From Serinus canaria (lineage: Eukaryota > Chordata > Aves > Passeriformes > Fringillidae): a stretch of DNA of 64,000 nt. Numbering within the stretch: the first letter of the stretch is position 1; each line of letters opens with the position of its first letter. A model generated the notes under the pieces. That model searched no databases and was not told the origin of the DNA. It saw only the letters and a program-made list of their open reading frames with translations. Both the position numbers and the translations under genes were made by a program. Below are positions 1 through 13,810 of this stretch, piece after piece. The stretch spans positions 7,346,861-7,410,860 of the forward strand of contig NC_066337.1 in NCBI RefSeq assembly GCF_022539315.1. The letters are read 5' to 3'.

Positions 1-1039
1 GTGTCCCAGATCCCTCTCCAATACTGAAAACTCATCTATGGAGACTGGGATGGGGGTTTTGATTGGAGCCTGTAAAAACTCAGCAGCCTGGGGAGTTGTG
101 GAACTTCTCCAGTTGGAGGGATTGAGGTTTCTGTGCGATCCATAGCCATCAGCTGCTGCCAGTCGTTGTGGATGAGCATCAGACATGGGCAGTGATGGCT
201 CTGGGTGGAAGGAGCCTCACACTGGTCCTACTTTGAGGGCATTGCCTGTTACACTTGTCAGGAGTGTGGCTCTGGATAGCTATTTGATTTGGCAGCCTGT
301 GCAGGCCTGGTAGCCCTACGAGTGGGGTGCAGGCAGCAGAATTGTGCCCTACTCTCCCTTTTTTCATTGCTCTACCCATCTCCTGCTTTCTGCTATGTTG
401 GGCAGGAGAAAAAGCACCTCGTCCTGGCTGTGTCCCCTCCTCCACCTGGGAAATGAGTGATATACCCCCTTTCCTTTCTTGGGACTCGTGCAGAAGCTGA
501 GATTACATTTGGCAGGAGAGGCCAAGCACTTTCACTATGCTGCTGGGAATGATGAGAGTGGCCCTCCTGTTGGCTTCTTGCAGTGATGAGCTTCTCTTAC
601 CCTAGATCATACTCAGAGCTCAAAATGTGTGGGAAGCTGCTGGGGAGACTACTGAAAAAATAGTTGAATAGTTTATTGGTTTTTATTTCTGTGATGCCAT
701 CTGCACATATATGATTTAGAATGGCTGAATTAGATGGGTTTTGTACCCTTTAGTTTCCTGATCTTCAGTGGGGAATCCTGTTTCATGTGAACTTGACACT
801 AGGAAAGAAAAGACCAAGCCCTGTTTGTCTTCTTTGCTGTTAGAACAGTACAAACCCAAAGGAAGCACAGATAAGTGCAGGGGCATGGCTGTGCTTCAGC
901 CTGTGGCATCTCCCCTTCCAAAATATTTCTGTTTGGGTCAGAGGTTCAGTGCCAAGACTGCCCACCTCCATTGGAGAATTCAGTATGAGTTTTTGCTTCT
1001 CATTCTCTTAAAAAAAGAAAAGAAAGAAAAATAAATCAA

Positions 1040-1470
1040 AGCAAATAAAAGCCTTTCCAAAACCCAGACCTGGTTTTGCTCTTTAAAAGTCAGTTTCATG
1101 AGTTGAAATTGTAAACATCTTGTTGATAAGAGTTACTTTTCCTAAAGCAGAGCTTCAGCAAAAAAGTGTCCAGCCAATTCCAAATATTTTGATATAATTT
1201 TAGCCCTGATGTGTTATTTTAGTGAGAAGAGTGATTTTTCCACCTGCTTGTGTGGTCAGGACCTTACCTGTAAGCAATTGCTTCTCACCCCACCTTGTGA
1301 TTTCAGAATATTCAGAGACTCAGCTACCAGTGGCAACTGTTTATAATTTAATTTATTATGCTTTTTAATCAAATGTAATTTTACAAAGTCCTAGTTTGAT
1401 TAAAATGTATTCCTTATATTAGTAGGGTTTAGTCGTCCTTTTTTTTCCACCCTAGTTTAAGGGCCCCAGG
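1040..1470. other. AT-rich non-coding block, candidate conserved element
   Basis: This stretch is clearly richer in A and T than its flanks, with runs such as TTTATAATTTAATTTATT near 1340 and no coding potential. Such islands inside GC-richer introns are often conserved enhancers, but conservation cannot be judged from one sequence. Confidence 0.25.
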
Positions 1471-4400
1471 CATTTTTCTGATACTGTTGCAATAATAGGC
1501 TGCCATTGAAGGTCCACAGTGGGTTTAACAGCAGAGGAGCAAACTAGCCATCCTGGGATTTCTGTTTCTGAGGCCGATGCTGGCAGTGCCATTTTCTGAG
1601 CTCTTTCTCTGGAAAAGGACAATGTTGACACTGCTCAGGGCTGCTGACTCCTGTGTGGGTGATGACATTTGTATTCATCTTGCTGCAACCAGATGGAGAA
1701 GTTAATCGCTTTGCCCAGCCTCTGGTTGAAACAAGAGTGCAGAAGAGGGTAACTGTGGCTGGTGGTTAGTTATTTGGAAGGGGAGAAAGAAGAGGTGACC
1801 ATATCCAAGAGTTTTGGCATTGTCCTTCCTCCAAGACCTGGTCCTGAGCATTTTGGATGGCTGCTCTTTCACTGTTTGTGGCTATTTCTGTCTGTGGGTG
1901 GTCCAGTGGCTGGGGCTTTGGTGGCTGTTTGCAGTTTTTTTTTGGAAAAGCTGCTAGGGGTATGCAAAGAGTTGATCTTTCCTTGGAAAAGAGAGGCTAT
2001 GGAAACTGATAGGAGAATCCCAGTAGCAAATACTCCCGGAAGTCAGGCCCTTACTTCTCTTGCTGCCTCATTGCCTCCCCATTGGGCACAGATACTAATG
2101 TAGCCCGAACTTTGACTCGGATTGTGCGCAAGTGGCTCAGCGCCACATGAGAGCCCAGCAGTGCTTCTGCCAGACATGACCTGCTGATGATCGGGCAGGG
2201 GATGAGGCAAAGCTGGGACCTGGCTCAAGAACATGTGGCATCAAGACCACATTTTGCCCACCAGGTGTGTGTCTGTGGGTCCTCCCTGCTTTGGTGAGCC
2301 ATGGCTAATGGCTGACCCTGGGCTCGGAAAGGAGTAGGAGTGTGGGGGAGCTGGGATTGTAGCATTGAAACAGTGGGGTATCTGTGCATTGCCCTTGGCC
2401 AGTAGACTAGTCTAATGCCTTGTCTGATTTGCATATCAATTAATTTTTATTTTAAGAGGACTCAAGTGGACCCAAGTGCCAGACTGCATCTCAGTATGCT
2501 GTAGGAAGAACCCAGGAATGATTTGATTTGAACTGAACAAGCCTGTGGATGGTATCGCTTAATGAGCCAAAGATACTCCTCTGGGTGATGTCAGTTTCTC
2601 TCAGTCTGAAACGGGTAAATGCCAATTTTTCTGGGAATCTTCAGGTCCCATTGAAGAGTCTGGGCAGCAATTGAGTGAGAGTCTTGTAGTCACAGGATCC
2701 TCTCTGATGGTAGGATGGTTTGCCTGGGACCTGACACTGGCCTCGGGGGTCCCAGTGCCAAGGGACCAATTTTCTAAGGTGCTGTTTCCCACCATGGTAT
2801 GACTTGTCAGACTCAATGCTGCTTGGCTGACCACATCTCGGGTTCAGGACAGAACTCATGGGAGAGCGGTAGTTGCAAGGTAGCTTCTGGTTGTAGAGCT
2901 CCTCTGGTCAGCCTCACTGCTGTGGGATGGGGAGAAAGCCAACCTTCCTTGCCCAGAGGGAGGAAATGAGAACCACGTGGGCTGACTTGGAGCCTTACCG
3001 GCAACTCATGCTTGCAACAAAAGCAGTGTGGCTGGGATTGGGCTCACTGGCTGACTGCCACGGCACTGGTGGCCTTGTTCAGTGTCCCCTGTTTGCGGGG
3101 GGGCGGGGGGGGAAGGGGTGTCCCCTTCTGGCTCCAGTGCTCAATGTGGGGGGCTGCAGCCAGAGCTGGTCTCGCTTCCTCTTTCTGCTGTGCATCCACC
3201 CTTAGGCACTTGTCTGGGCTTTCACTGTGAGTGTCCAGCTGTTGTGTATGCCAGGAGTAAAGGCAGCTCATGGGCTGTGGCACACTGCCTTCACCCAGGG
3301 CCCCTTAGACAGACTTGGCCCCAGCACAACAGCTGTGGTGGGGTTTGCAGCTGCCACTACTTCCAGGACAAGAAGGGTCTCGCAGTTTCATGACAGGGAT
3401 TTTTCTTCCTGCATTTGAGGTCTCTCAGCAGTCATCCTGAAGTCTTTCTCTAACCCCAGCTGAGGTGCCAGGACTCCCACTTCCCATCGCTGAAGTAGTG
3501 GTTATTGGAGGGAAAAGCAACATAAGCTTTCTCGGTGGAGCCTGTTGTGTTTGTCCTGTTCCATTAGAGTGCAGCAGCAGTGGCACCAGCCGCTGCCTTC
3601 CTCCCCTCACTGGGCTGGAGCGCTGCAGGCTCTCGGCAAATGCTGTCTGCGGACATCTGCTGCCTCCTCCCCCACTGCCTCCTGGCAAGCAGCAGCAGCT
3701 TCCCAGCAAACAGCCTGCTCTTTGCATCACTCCTGCACGCCCCGCCAAGGCTCCCTTCTGCTCTTACAGACACCTTCACAGGACCTTGAAATGGTGGTTT
3801 CCCCGGTGCTGGCTTGCCTCCAAGCAGCCTTCTGCTTCACAAGACCATAGCTGAAAAAAATCAGGGTGCCTGATGGAGGAGAAAGGCTTATTAAAGGTGA
3901 TTCTTACCGGGTTCTGGTTTAAGATTCAAACAGGCAGGCCTGTCTTTGGCAGGGCTCCAGCCAGCGCCTGGGGCCTGAGACAGGCATGGAGTCTGGGGCA
4001 AAAAGCTTGGAGCTGTTTGACTGGAGCAGATGTGGGTAGGTCAGCTGTGAACTGCAGCCCTGGTGCCAGAGCTGGATGCTTTGGGCCGGTGTCTGGCTTG
4101 AGTATGTCACGTGCAGCAAAGGGAGGCAAAGCTTACCATTGCAGGTATTCATGCAGCCCCTTCCAGGAGATGGGAGCTTTTGTTTCTTTCTGCTCTGGCC
4201 AAGTAGTGGGATCATGTGCTCCTTGGATGTAGATGGCCACAGGGCTGTGGGTTTCTGTCTCCTGAGAGTAATCCCCAGGCTTGATAGTCCTGCCATCTTG
4301 GCTGTAGGAAGCCCCTGGCAAAGCGGCATTTTTGTGGGTTCGATCTCTCAGTGCTGCTGCACCAGGTTCCCATCTGCAGGTATCAGTGTTTGGCATCAGA

Positions 4401-7400
4401 AGGTGTGGCAGTAGCCTTTACCCCAAGCCCAGGCAGTACCCTAAGCCACAGTTGCCAAGATGCTCTGGCTGCATCTTGTATGCTTCTAGCCTGGGGACTT
4501 CTCTGGAGAGCAGAGGAGCTGGGAGGGATGGAGCAGAAGGATTTAATGAAGTGGGCCTGAGAAGTGTAGCAAACTCCTTTCTCTTGAAACCAGTGAAGCA
4601 GTAGCTGGGAGCATGAAGACAATGCCTGTCTGTGATCTCAGGGCATGCCCAGAAGGAGGGCTGAATTATGTGGATTAGTCAGAAGGGATGGTAAAGGATG
4701 AAAGAGGATTCTGCAGCTTTGACTGTAAAGGCAGTTTTGGAAGAAGGAGCTGGAGGGATTGCAGGTGGGACATGAAAACAGGGGCTTGGAAAGATGGGAT
4801 TAAACAAAGCTAGTAGGGAAATTTGCCATTTTTTACCTGGATCAGAAAGATGTGAGCACAATGTGAATTGATTTAGACAAGAAGACACAACTGTGTTTGG
4901 AGGGAGAAGGGATCATCGTCTTCATGTGAGCATCTTTGCAATGGCGGAGGGCAGAGGCATAGCCAGATCCCCCCAGCAGCTTGGAGGAAGCTTGGTGTTA
5001 TGTGGAGAAGTATTGTGGCACACAGTTGACAGTAGGTTCTGCCCCCCACCCCCCGTTTGCTTAGTAAGATTGTGGACAGTGACTGTACCCGGTGTCAGAA
5101 GAAGAAGTAGTGGGAGAGCTGTGTGGATGCCATGTAAATGCTGCTGGAGGAGCCTGCAAAATCATCTGAATGCCAGGTGATGGATGTGGCATGGAGATGG
5201 GAGCTGTGGGACAGTGTCTGGCTGACAGGAGCAGTGAGGCCAGGGGCTGCATGGCAGGCAGGGCCAGGGTGAACACCTCTGGGTGCCAGTCTGTTGGCAG
5301 CTGGGCTCAGTGCTGCTGCACAGAAGGAAAGAGCCTGCAGCAGATCCAGCAGCCAGACCCAAGCTGAGTGCTTGGGTGTGCTGTCTGCCTGGGCAGTAGC
5401 CGTAGGCCCCTACTCCTTGTTGGTGTGGTGCTGAGCACAAAGGAGATGAAGCCGGGGAAGGATGAGGCAGGTGTTTTAGAGGGAGATGAGAGATGCTACT
5501 GAGAAACAAAACTGAGCTTGCTTCTTTTCGTGCTGGCAAATACTCAGTTGGGTGGGGGCAGAGGGGCTGGGTTGCAGGCCAGAAACACTTGCACACATCC
5601 CTGAGAGGGGAAGCTGAAATGCTGCAGGAAGCCATGCTCTTGCCTGCACAGGTGATACAGAGCTGCTGCAACTCAGGAGTGACACAGCAAAGTCATGCTT
5701 CTTCCAGACATCTAGACCCTGTCCCAGAGCCTAGGAGGAGGCAGCTGAGGAGGTTGGAGGGCTCTGGAAGGCAGCCTTTAAGCCCCCACTGGGGAATAGG
5801 GATGTCAGCAGCAGCTGGAGGCAAGGACTGGTAGGTTCTGGGGTTTAACCAATGCAGAGGAAAAGCAGACAGTGCCATGTGGAGGCCAATTGTTTGCCTC
5901 CCCCAGGAGACCAGTGAGAGAGTTCAGGAGAAAGCAGCTGTGCACAGTGTTATCCTGACAAGAAAACACTGATAAGTGGAGACGGAGGGAGCACCGGGGC
6001 CCAGGAGATTTCTGGGAAGGACATCCTTCCTTTGAGCAGAGAAGGGGTGCCAAGAGTCCAGCAGGACCCTTGACATGGGAGCACTCTCTCCTGTGAGCGC
6101 CTTGGTTAGTACCCTCTGGTTGTGACTTTGTGCCCAAAAGCTTCCCAGAAGGAAGTGGCATGGCAGGTGTAGGTGTCTGTAGCAGGGACTGGTGCTGGGC
6201 TCAAGGAGAGTGGTACTTGGCTCTTCTTCCTTCTCTGGTGGTGCTGGGTGCATTCCTATGAGTTATCATTCCCTCCATGCCAAGGCTGGTGCAAGAATTT
6301 GTCCCAGGTGCTCAGCTGTCACTCTTCTGGGCTCTTGCTTTCTTCTGCAAGGGGTCCAACTCCTGGATTGGACCCACAGGTAGTGGGTCAGGAGCACACT
6401 GAGCCAGCACACAGGGAGCTAAGCACAGGTCCTGGGCAACACTGAAGCACCAGCTGGCCCTTTTGGGAGACCAGTGGCCTCCCTACCCCGGACTTGTTCG
6501 GGGTGGCCCCAGTGGGCCTGCAGCAGCTGTCTTCTTTGCACTGGAGGGATGGAGCCAGGGGAGGGGGAAGGGAGAAATCACCCCACAAAGGGTTAATAGT
6601 AGCTCCAGCCTGCTGCTCAAAGCCCAGGCCCTGCTGCAGGAGTGGTGTTGAGCAGCCTGCTCCAGTTGGCGTCTGTCCCAGAATGCTTTGGAAAAGCACT
6701 AGCCTCTGACCCCCAGAACAAACTGAGCCCAGCACGTGGGAGGGAGAAATTACTCCCAGACCTTCAGGCTCCAGGGTTTACAAGCTGCCTGCAATAAAGC
6801 AGCCATTTTTTCCAACAGTTATTAAATCTCCCCTTTTAGCTCGCTGGAAACTTCTGCCTGTTGTTCCCCTACCCTGTCCCTAGCTCCACACTGTGCTTTT
6901 CCTGCTCAAGCCAAAAACACCTCTATAAAGTGAGGCAGGCCTTCCTGGGGAAGGCTGAAGGCTGGGGAGAGCTCCAGTCACTGGTTCATGAACAGTACTC
7001 CTCACCCTGCAGTGCTGCTGTACTTGCATCTGTCTGCCTGCTTTCTGCATGAGCCGGTGCAGGCAGCTGCAGCAATCCCTGGGGGAATCTTGTACCTGCT
7101 TCCCCCACTTGCAGGGTGCATATCTGTGCCCCTCTTCTGAGCCCCCATGGGGTCGGTGGGCCTCTGCTGATGGACCACACTTCAGTATTATTGTCCATGC
7201 TGGAGACTGGGAACCAAAGAGCAAAGATTTTCTTCTTGGCCTTGCTGATGGCTGAGGCAGCTGTGGACAGGGCCTTGGTTTTTCTTTGCCTCAGTTCTGC
7301 AATCTTGAAATGGGAATAGGAGTAGGGTTTGCACTTACCTGTCATCAGCTCCTTAGGTAACTTATTCTGTCTGCACTCCCTGCAGTGAGCGACAGATTAA

Positions 7401-10400
7401 TTGCCAGGGAGGCTGGCCAGTTTCTATGGGAGATCACTGCGTGGGAGGCTCATGAGGCTTCCTTCACCAGCTAGTGTTTGTAATGACTGCTGCAGCTGGA
7501 AAGTGCCAAGAACTGCTTATTCACATAGGATTCTGTGACCATCCAGTTGTATGGAAGTGCCGAGTTGGCGTGGAGCAGTGAGCACTGCCTGTCTGGTGCT
7601 GTGCTGAACATTGCCAGCATGTTGAGTTGCTGCAAAGGCTGTGGGGAGCACGTGTTTTTGTTTGTACAGTACTTTGGGAACAGAACACTCTTACAAGTGG
7701 CTACCATGCCATGGGCACTGTGGGATCCAGATAAATAAAATGGGAGCTGGTATTTCAAAACAACCTCTTCCCTGCTCCTCCCACCTCCTGTGCACATTCC
7801 TCTGGTGAGAAGCAGGCGAAGGTGAGGAGGTGCCCACAGAATGCAGCTGTAGCCCATAGCCCAAGAGCAGCTGCAGCAGCAGGCAGCCTAGACTCTACAC
7901 CCCTCTTCCCAGCAGATGTAGGACACGTTGAATGGAACAGGTCACCTTAGCCTTGGCCATGCCACCCATCAGGCATGTGACACCTGCCTGGCGACCCAAA
8001 CCAAAGACCCTAGCCCTTGAGGTGGCTGGAGGACACCAGCTCTGAGGGTAGCCCTGGAGCCTTAGGGCTTTCACTGCACTTCTTTTTCAGACCCAGTGAT
8101 TAGCCAGGAGCAAAGTGCCTTAGCAGAAGTCTCACACTGCACTGGCACTGGCAGACCTGTGCTGTGCCTTGCTCTGTGCTGCACCCCTGGGTACAATGAG
8201 GCAGGGAAGCTGTTTTCCTAAACATATCCTGGGCTGGTCTAGGATTTACTCGAAACACAAGAAAAAAGCACATTCATCCAAACCCCCTTCTCTCTCTGAG
8301 GCTTGGTTTTGTTTTTAAATCTATATGGCAAGCAACCAAACTGGCTGAGTCAGTCAGCTGGCTGGCCACCAGAAGTAAAAATGCGGTTTTGTCCCCTCCC
8401 TTGTTCCACTCCCCCTCCCCCCTGTTTTTTTTTCTCCCTCACTTAGCGACAGTTTCATGTATTTACAACAAACCTCTTTCTGCCTCCTTCTCTCTTGGGG
8501 CTGGGACAAATGGAAGCTGTATTTTACCTTCAGAATCAGCCTAGGGAGAGAAGGTACAGGAGGGCAGCCTGGCTTTGCCTTCTTGCTTCTGCTCACAGTG
8601 ATGCTGCCTGGGAGCAGAGGGAGCTCCCTGCTGCATTCAGGCCTTTGCAGGCTGATGGCAGCATCTGCTGTCATACAGACAGTTAGATAGAGAGGTGAAG
8701 TGCCTTTCCCAAGGCCATGCAGGCCTAGCATGGGAGGATGGGAGCTGAGGGTCAAGTCTCCTTTGGACCCTGACACCCAGAAGCTATGCTGGGCATGGGC
8801 TGGCTTTCAGGGGACAGGAAGCTAAGTGAGGTTCCTGAGTGTCTTCCTGGCTGCTGTTGGTGTAGGGATAGTCTGGTTGAAATGTACCCTGAAGTTTTCT
8901 CTTCCATGGGGAAGACGGGACCCAACAATACTCCTGTGTGAATAGCCAACACCTTGTAGAGGGCCAAGCCACTCTTTGGCCAAGGGGGAACCAGGGGTGG
9001 CCGCTCTGGTGGCAGTCTGCATGGGCAGCTGGCCAGGTTTCGAGCACCTTGTGCTGTTGGGCTGCTTGCAATGTACCCTGAGAACGGGAGCACAAGGGGT
9101 GGTTTTCTTGCTGTGGCCTGTGGTTTGGCCATCAGCGTCTTTAATTCCTGGGCATCCAAATTCTGTAGCCCCATATGTGAGCGGCCTTGTTACCCGTTCT
9201 CAGGGTGGAGAGGAGATGGTGCAGAGGGTGAAGCATGTGTGATCTAAGTACTCACTCTGCTCCTTCCCTCCTTCCTTGTGGCAAGCCTTCCAAGTTCCAG
9301 CCTGAGGTGTGTGACAGATCGTGACAAGTAATGGAATCTCAATGTGTGTCCCAGCGCACATGTGGCACCCCACAGAAATAAAACTTAGCTGTAAATAAAG
9401 GAGGCTCCTCCAGCGAGAAATTTTCAGATGCAGATTGTCCGATTGGCTTCAGAGACAGATTTTCTTAATTTCCATGTTGATTTTTGCTATTTCAAATGCA
9501 TACAATGCAGCAAATTCTCCAGTCTGACTGGTTTCTGTGTACTTCAGCAAGGGGGCTGCATGAGAGTAAGCAGCTGGCTGCCTGCTGTGAGCCTCAAAGT
9601 AGCTGAGGATACCCCCGGTGGTCTGAACTAGTTTTTTGCTTCCTCTGTCATATCTCACAACTTAATCACAGGACATACTTGCAAGGCAGCAAAAGCGGGG
9701 AAAGGGAGGAACTGATTTACTTGTTTTTATTTTAGCAAGGGTGTGATGGGCTAAGAAATGTTACAAGGCAAAGTAAATCCTTCACAATATTTTGCTCTGT
9801 TGAAATGAAGGCATCTGAAAGATGGACAAAGGCTTAAGAACACAGTGGGGAAAGGTACCCACAAGTTGCTGATAAGGCTGAGCGTCTTCGCCACATGTCA
9901 CATGGGGAAGGTAGACATGAAGGGAACGATAGTTCTATTATTCCCCAAGATGTACGTCTCTTCTCTGATGGCTGGTGGCCATCTCTGGTGGTCCGCTCTA
10001 CGGTTAAGCTGGAGGTGGCTGTGAAAGTGCTGCAGTGGGGAGACATCTGCAGTTCATACAGGAATTATGGCAGCAACTCAGAAGAGGTGAGGAAAAGCGA
10101 GAAGTGATGCTGGGACCTGGTGTTGGCAGAGATTTCTGGGACTGGAAATTAGTAGAGGGTAATGGATGCTGCACACTTGCTGAGTCGTAAGGGGAGCTTC
10201 CAGGTCAGGAGGATACTGGGGATGTATCTCCAGCCTAGTGCCTAGTCCTCAGTCTGTCATCACTTTTCTTTCCTTTCCCATCTCTTAAGAGCTTATGCCC
10301 ATAGGCTTGATGAGGTGTGGGAAGAGGAGAGCTCTTTAGCCATACCTGAGTGTCTCTCTGTAATCATTGTGCCTGACAGAGCCACCCTTTTTCCTTAAAC

Positions 10401-12639
10401 CGATTTGTGGTCATTCACTCAGCAACCATGTAAGGCAGAAGAGGAGGAGGAACGGTTTGGAAAAGAATAGAGTGGCCTGCAGTTTGCTGACACTTGTGGC
10501 CAGGTACTGAAGTGGACACCATTGTTTTCCATCAAACAGGGAGCACACTGGGGACCCGACCCCGTACAGGAACTTTTTGTGTGGAGTGCTTTTAGTAATT
10601 GTCTCTGTTAGTGGATGTCTACTTGATCCTGGTACTTAACCTTTTGGTTTGCCAGAGAGAAGGAAACAAGACTTGTCAGTTCAGTTTTGGTTCATTTTTC
10701 AGTCCTTGCCTGGTTGAATTGCCAACCTGTTGAGATGTCAAAATCCCAATGCTCTTTCTGATAGATAGAGGTGGGGAAAATAATCCTGAAATGGATCTGC
10801 TGTTTAAATCCTTTCCATCTCATGATCTGAAACTTCTGATAAACTGCCTGACCTTCAGCCCCTCTGTTTACACCCTAGCTGGATTCCTCAAAATGCTGGT
10901 GCTGTCTTACAGCTGTTTGTGGTGTTCCTCTGCCCAACAACATGGTTTTTAAAGTTGAGGGAGTGGAGGAGGGAAGCATCCCTGAGGGGCTATTTAACTT
11001 CCATATTTGCTTGCATTTTGCTCCCCAGGCAGGTGACTGGAGTTTGGCGCAGTCTGTTTCTAACCTCATCACCAGGAAAGATGCTTGTAACAAGGTCTGA
11101 CCTATGGGCAGACTTCTAAACAAACACAAACTCCTGCAGCAAATCAATACCTGAATCAATAGGGTTTTTTTCCTCTCTCAGAGTACAGCTGTGTTGACTC
11201 AGTCTGCTGAGGCTGTTTCCTAGGTCATCTCCCTGCCAAGACCTGAAATAAAGAGCTGGAATATCAAGCTCTTTTCCATTTCTCTTGTCACCTGAGTTGA
11301 AGGAGAACCTGCATTTTAGGCTTCACTAGAAGTCTTGCTTATAGTTCTTGGAGTTAGCTGGCTATCTCCAGTACATCAGAGGGGTGAAAGGCAATGGGTA
11401 GCTTGGCAAATCCTGAGTAAAACTGTGGTGTTATGTACTTTCTACCTTCCTACTTGTCAGGTGCCCTTTTGAATGCATTCTGGAAAAAGGCAAATGACAC
11501 TTCAGTGGACTTGGTCCCTCCCACTGGCCCATCCCTCTAGGGACAGTTTTGAGGGAGCCCCCCACACTGTTACCCGCCCGTGGGCTCTGTGTGTGTGCAT
11601 GTGCTGGACAAGGAGGCTTAGCACCATGTGTGCTGTGTTGTGGCAGGTGTTTGCCATCACATCACCATGGGGTATAGGGGCTGGTAGAACTGGAGCGCTC
11701 TGAAAAAGCCCCATCCTGCACAGCCAGGCACTCTGTGTTTGGAGCTTTGTCTGTAGTTTTACTTGGTCTGGAGGGGAAAATCACTCTTGTGGAAGCAGTT
11801 GGAGATGAAAATGTAGCTGCTATCTCATCCTCGGGCTGTTGTCACTCTGTGGAGGATGGACACTGCATGTCCCCTCCCTGGGGTCATGCATGTAGATCAT
11901 CCTGTAATGTGGTGTCAGCAGGGCCAGCAGCCAGGGCTTGAGCTTCTTCGTGATGGTCTCCAGTGAATAATGGGAGTTCAAGAATGAGCTTTGTTTGGCA
12001 CAGAGCAGGTGCTGTTTCCTGAGGATGCTCAGGAGAATGGTCTGTCTGCTCCTGGACGGTATGTCCAGATCTGGGAGCTGACAGCTCATTTCCTGTTTTA
12101 CATTTGACCGTGAAGGTGATTGTTGTCTCCTGGATTTGCCCATGTGGAGTGAGGCTAATGGGACTTGGCAGTCAGAAGGGTGAACCCACTCATGTCTGGG
12201 ATGTTTGGAAAGAGCTATGAGAGACTTGGAGCCTACTCTGCTCCAAAGCTGTTATAACTGCAACCTTGCCCATGGTCTCTCTGGAGTGTTTGAGAAAATC
12301 CTGCAAGCTGCAGCTGGTGTGTCCTGGGCCTCACACGTACCAGGCTTCACTTGCTTGCACAGTGAGGTTCTGGTGCCCAGAGGTGGGACTACTAAATTTG
12401 CTGAGCCAAGCACTGAACAAGAGAACTGGTGTCCTCTGTTCCCTGCTGTGGTGTAGGGTAGGCTCCCGGTCTAGACTGGAGTGCCAGGGCCTGGATGCAG
12501 TGGGACTTCTTGCTGAGGCCAAGCAGGGCTGGGCTGCAGGAGGAGAGGTGCCTGTCTGTGTCCTGCAGCGCTGTTGTCCGCCTAGGAAGAAGGCAGGGCA
12601 GGACTTCCATCACATCCACCAGCAGAGAGGCTTCCACCT

Positions 12640-12900
12640 TCTCTCACGCCCACGCGCTGGTACTGACACGCACACGTGTACAGATACAGGTTCACACCAG
12701 CACGAACACGCTTGTGCGGATTCACATGAATTTGCAGTTAAGCAGGCACACCCACGCCAGCACAGACCCATGCTGGTGCAGGCCTGCTTGCTGTCATAGA
12801 GGTGGACATGTTCATATTTGCATGACTCCGGGCTTGTGCTGGCACAGGCACCAGTACACATGTTCCTGTGCTCACAGACACTGGCAATGTTGCTAAGCCA
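12640..12900. repeat. Degenerate CA/CACG-rich cryptic simple repeat
   Basis: Irregular repetition of CACAC, CACG, CAGCAC and TGTGC words runs through about 260 bp without a fixed period. It looks like a decayed (CA)n-type microsatellite or cryptic simple sequence. It makes cysteine/histidine-rich open frames on both strands, which I regard as artefacts of composition. Confidence 0.4.
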
Positions 12901-13783
12901 TGGCACTGGTCTATTTTTGGGAGCACTCCTAAGAATTGTAAGCGTGTTTCAGATGTTGGAGTCTTAGATGGGGGAAAGCTAGAACAGATGGCTGGAGGGT
13001 TCAGAGCAGCAGCCCTGCTGAGAACAGATATTTATAGGCAGATTTAACCCTTGTGTGGTCTCTGGAGCCATGTTTAAAGGGACAGCATCTGGAGCAAACA
13101 TGGTAGAGCCGAGTGATGACCTCTGAGGGTTTCTGTGAGCCGATTATCAGTGTAGTCTGGAAATCCCATCTATGCTCTACCTCTTTCTCAGAGGATGCAG
13201 CTTTCCCTAGACCATGGAGCCTGGTTTCTATAAACCTCGGTGAAAATGGGCTGGTTGTGGCTATTATTTGCTGACCAAGCTGGGGCAGCGGGTACTGCGT
13301 CTGCCCTGTGCCTGCGTGACCAGCAAAATGAGGACAAAGATTGTTTTGTCCCTCTTGCCCTGATTTTTTTTCCTTTTTTTTTCTTGTCTCTTTTAGCAAA
13401 AGGTTATCCAGATTCTTCCTTTTCCTTGTTGGAAGCAGATACTCTGTTTTCTTTCAGGCACTGCCATCTTCTTCAGAGATACAGATTAAACCCTGCCCTG
13501 TCAGAGCCATCAAATGGTTTTACCTGCCGTCATATTGGACTCTTGTGCTTGAGCATTTAGGGAAGAGCAAAACTCATCTGGGGGTTATGCTGCTTTGTTG
13601 AGCAGAACTGGCTGCCAAGTGAGGTGCATGGCTGGTTTGCAGTGACAGCTCTATTTGCAGTCCTTTCTTCGAGAGCATCTAGCCTCCCTTTTGGGGTCTG
13701 AGGTAGTGTTGTATTTAACTTGTCTGTAATGTCCTGAAGTGGCCTTCACAGAGCTGAGTATCGGACATGGGAGAAAGTGATCA

Positions 13784-13810
13784 GGGGGGTGGGGGGGGGG
13801 GGGGGGGGGG
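13784..13810 (+). repeat. Homopolymeric G run (G6-T-G20)
   Basis: Six Gs, one T, then twenty Gs in a row at 13791-13810. The G-rich strand could form a quadruplex. Such runs are also prone to sequencing and assembly length errors. Confidence 0.9.

Noticed and set aside
9375..9400. Two AATAAA hexamers as the 3' end of an upstream gene
   Set aside because: No coding exon or splice structure leads into them. AATAAA is common by chance in intronic DNA.
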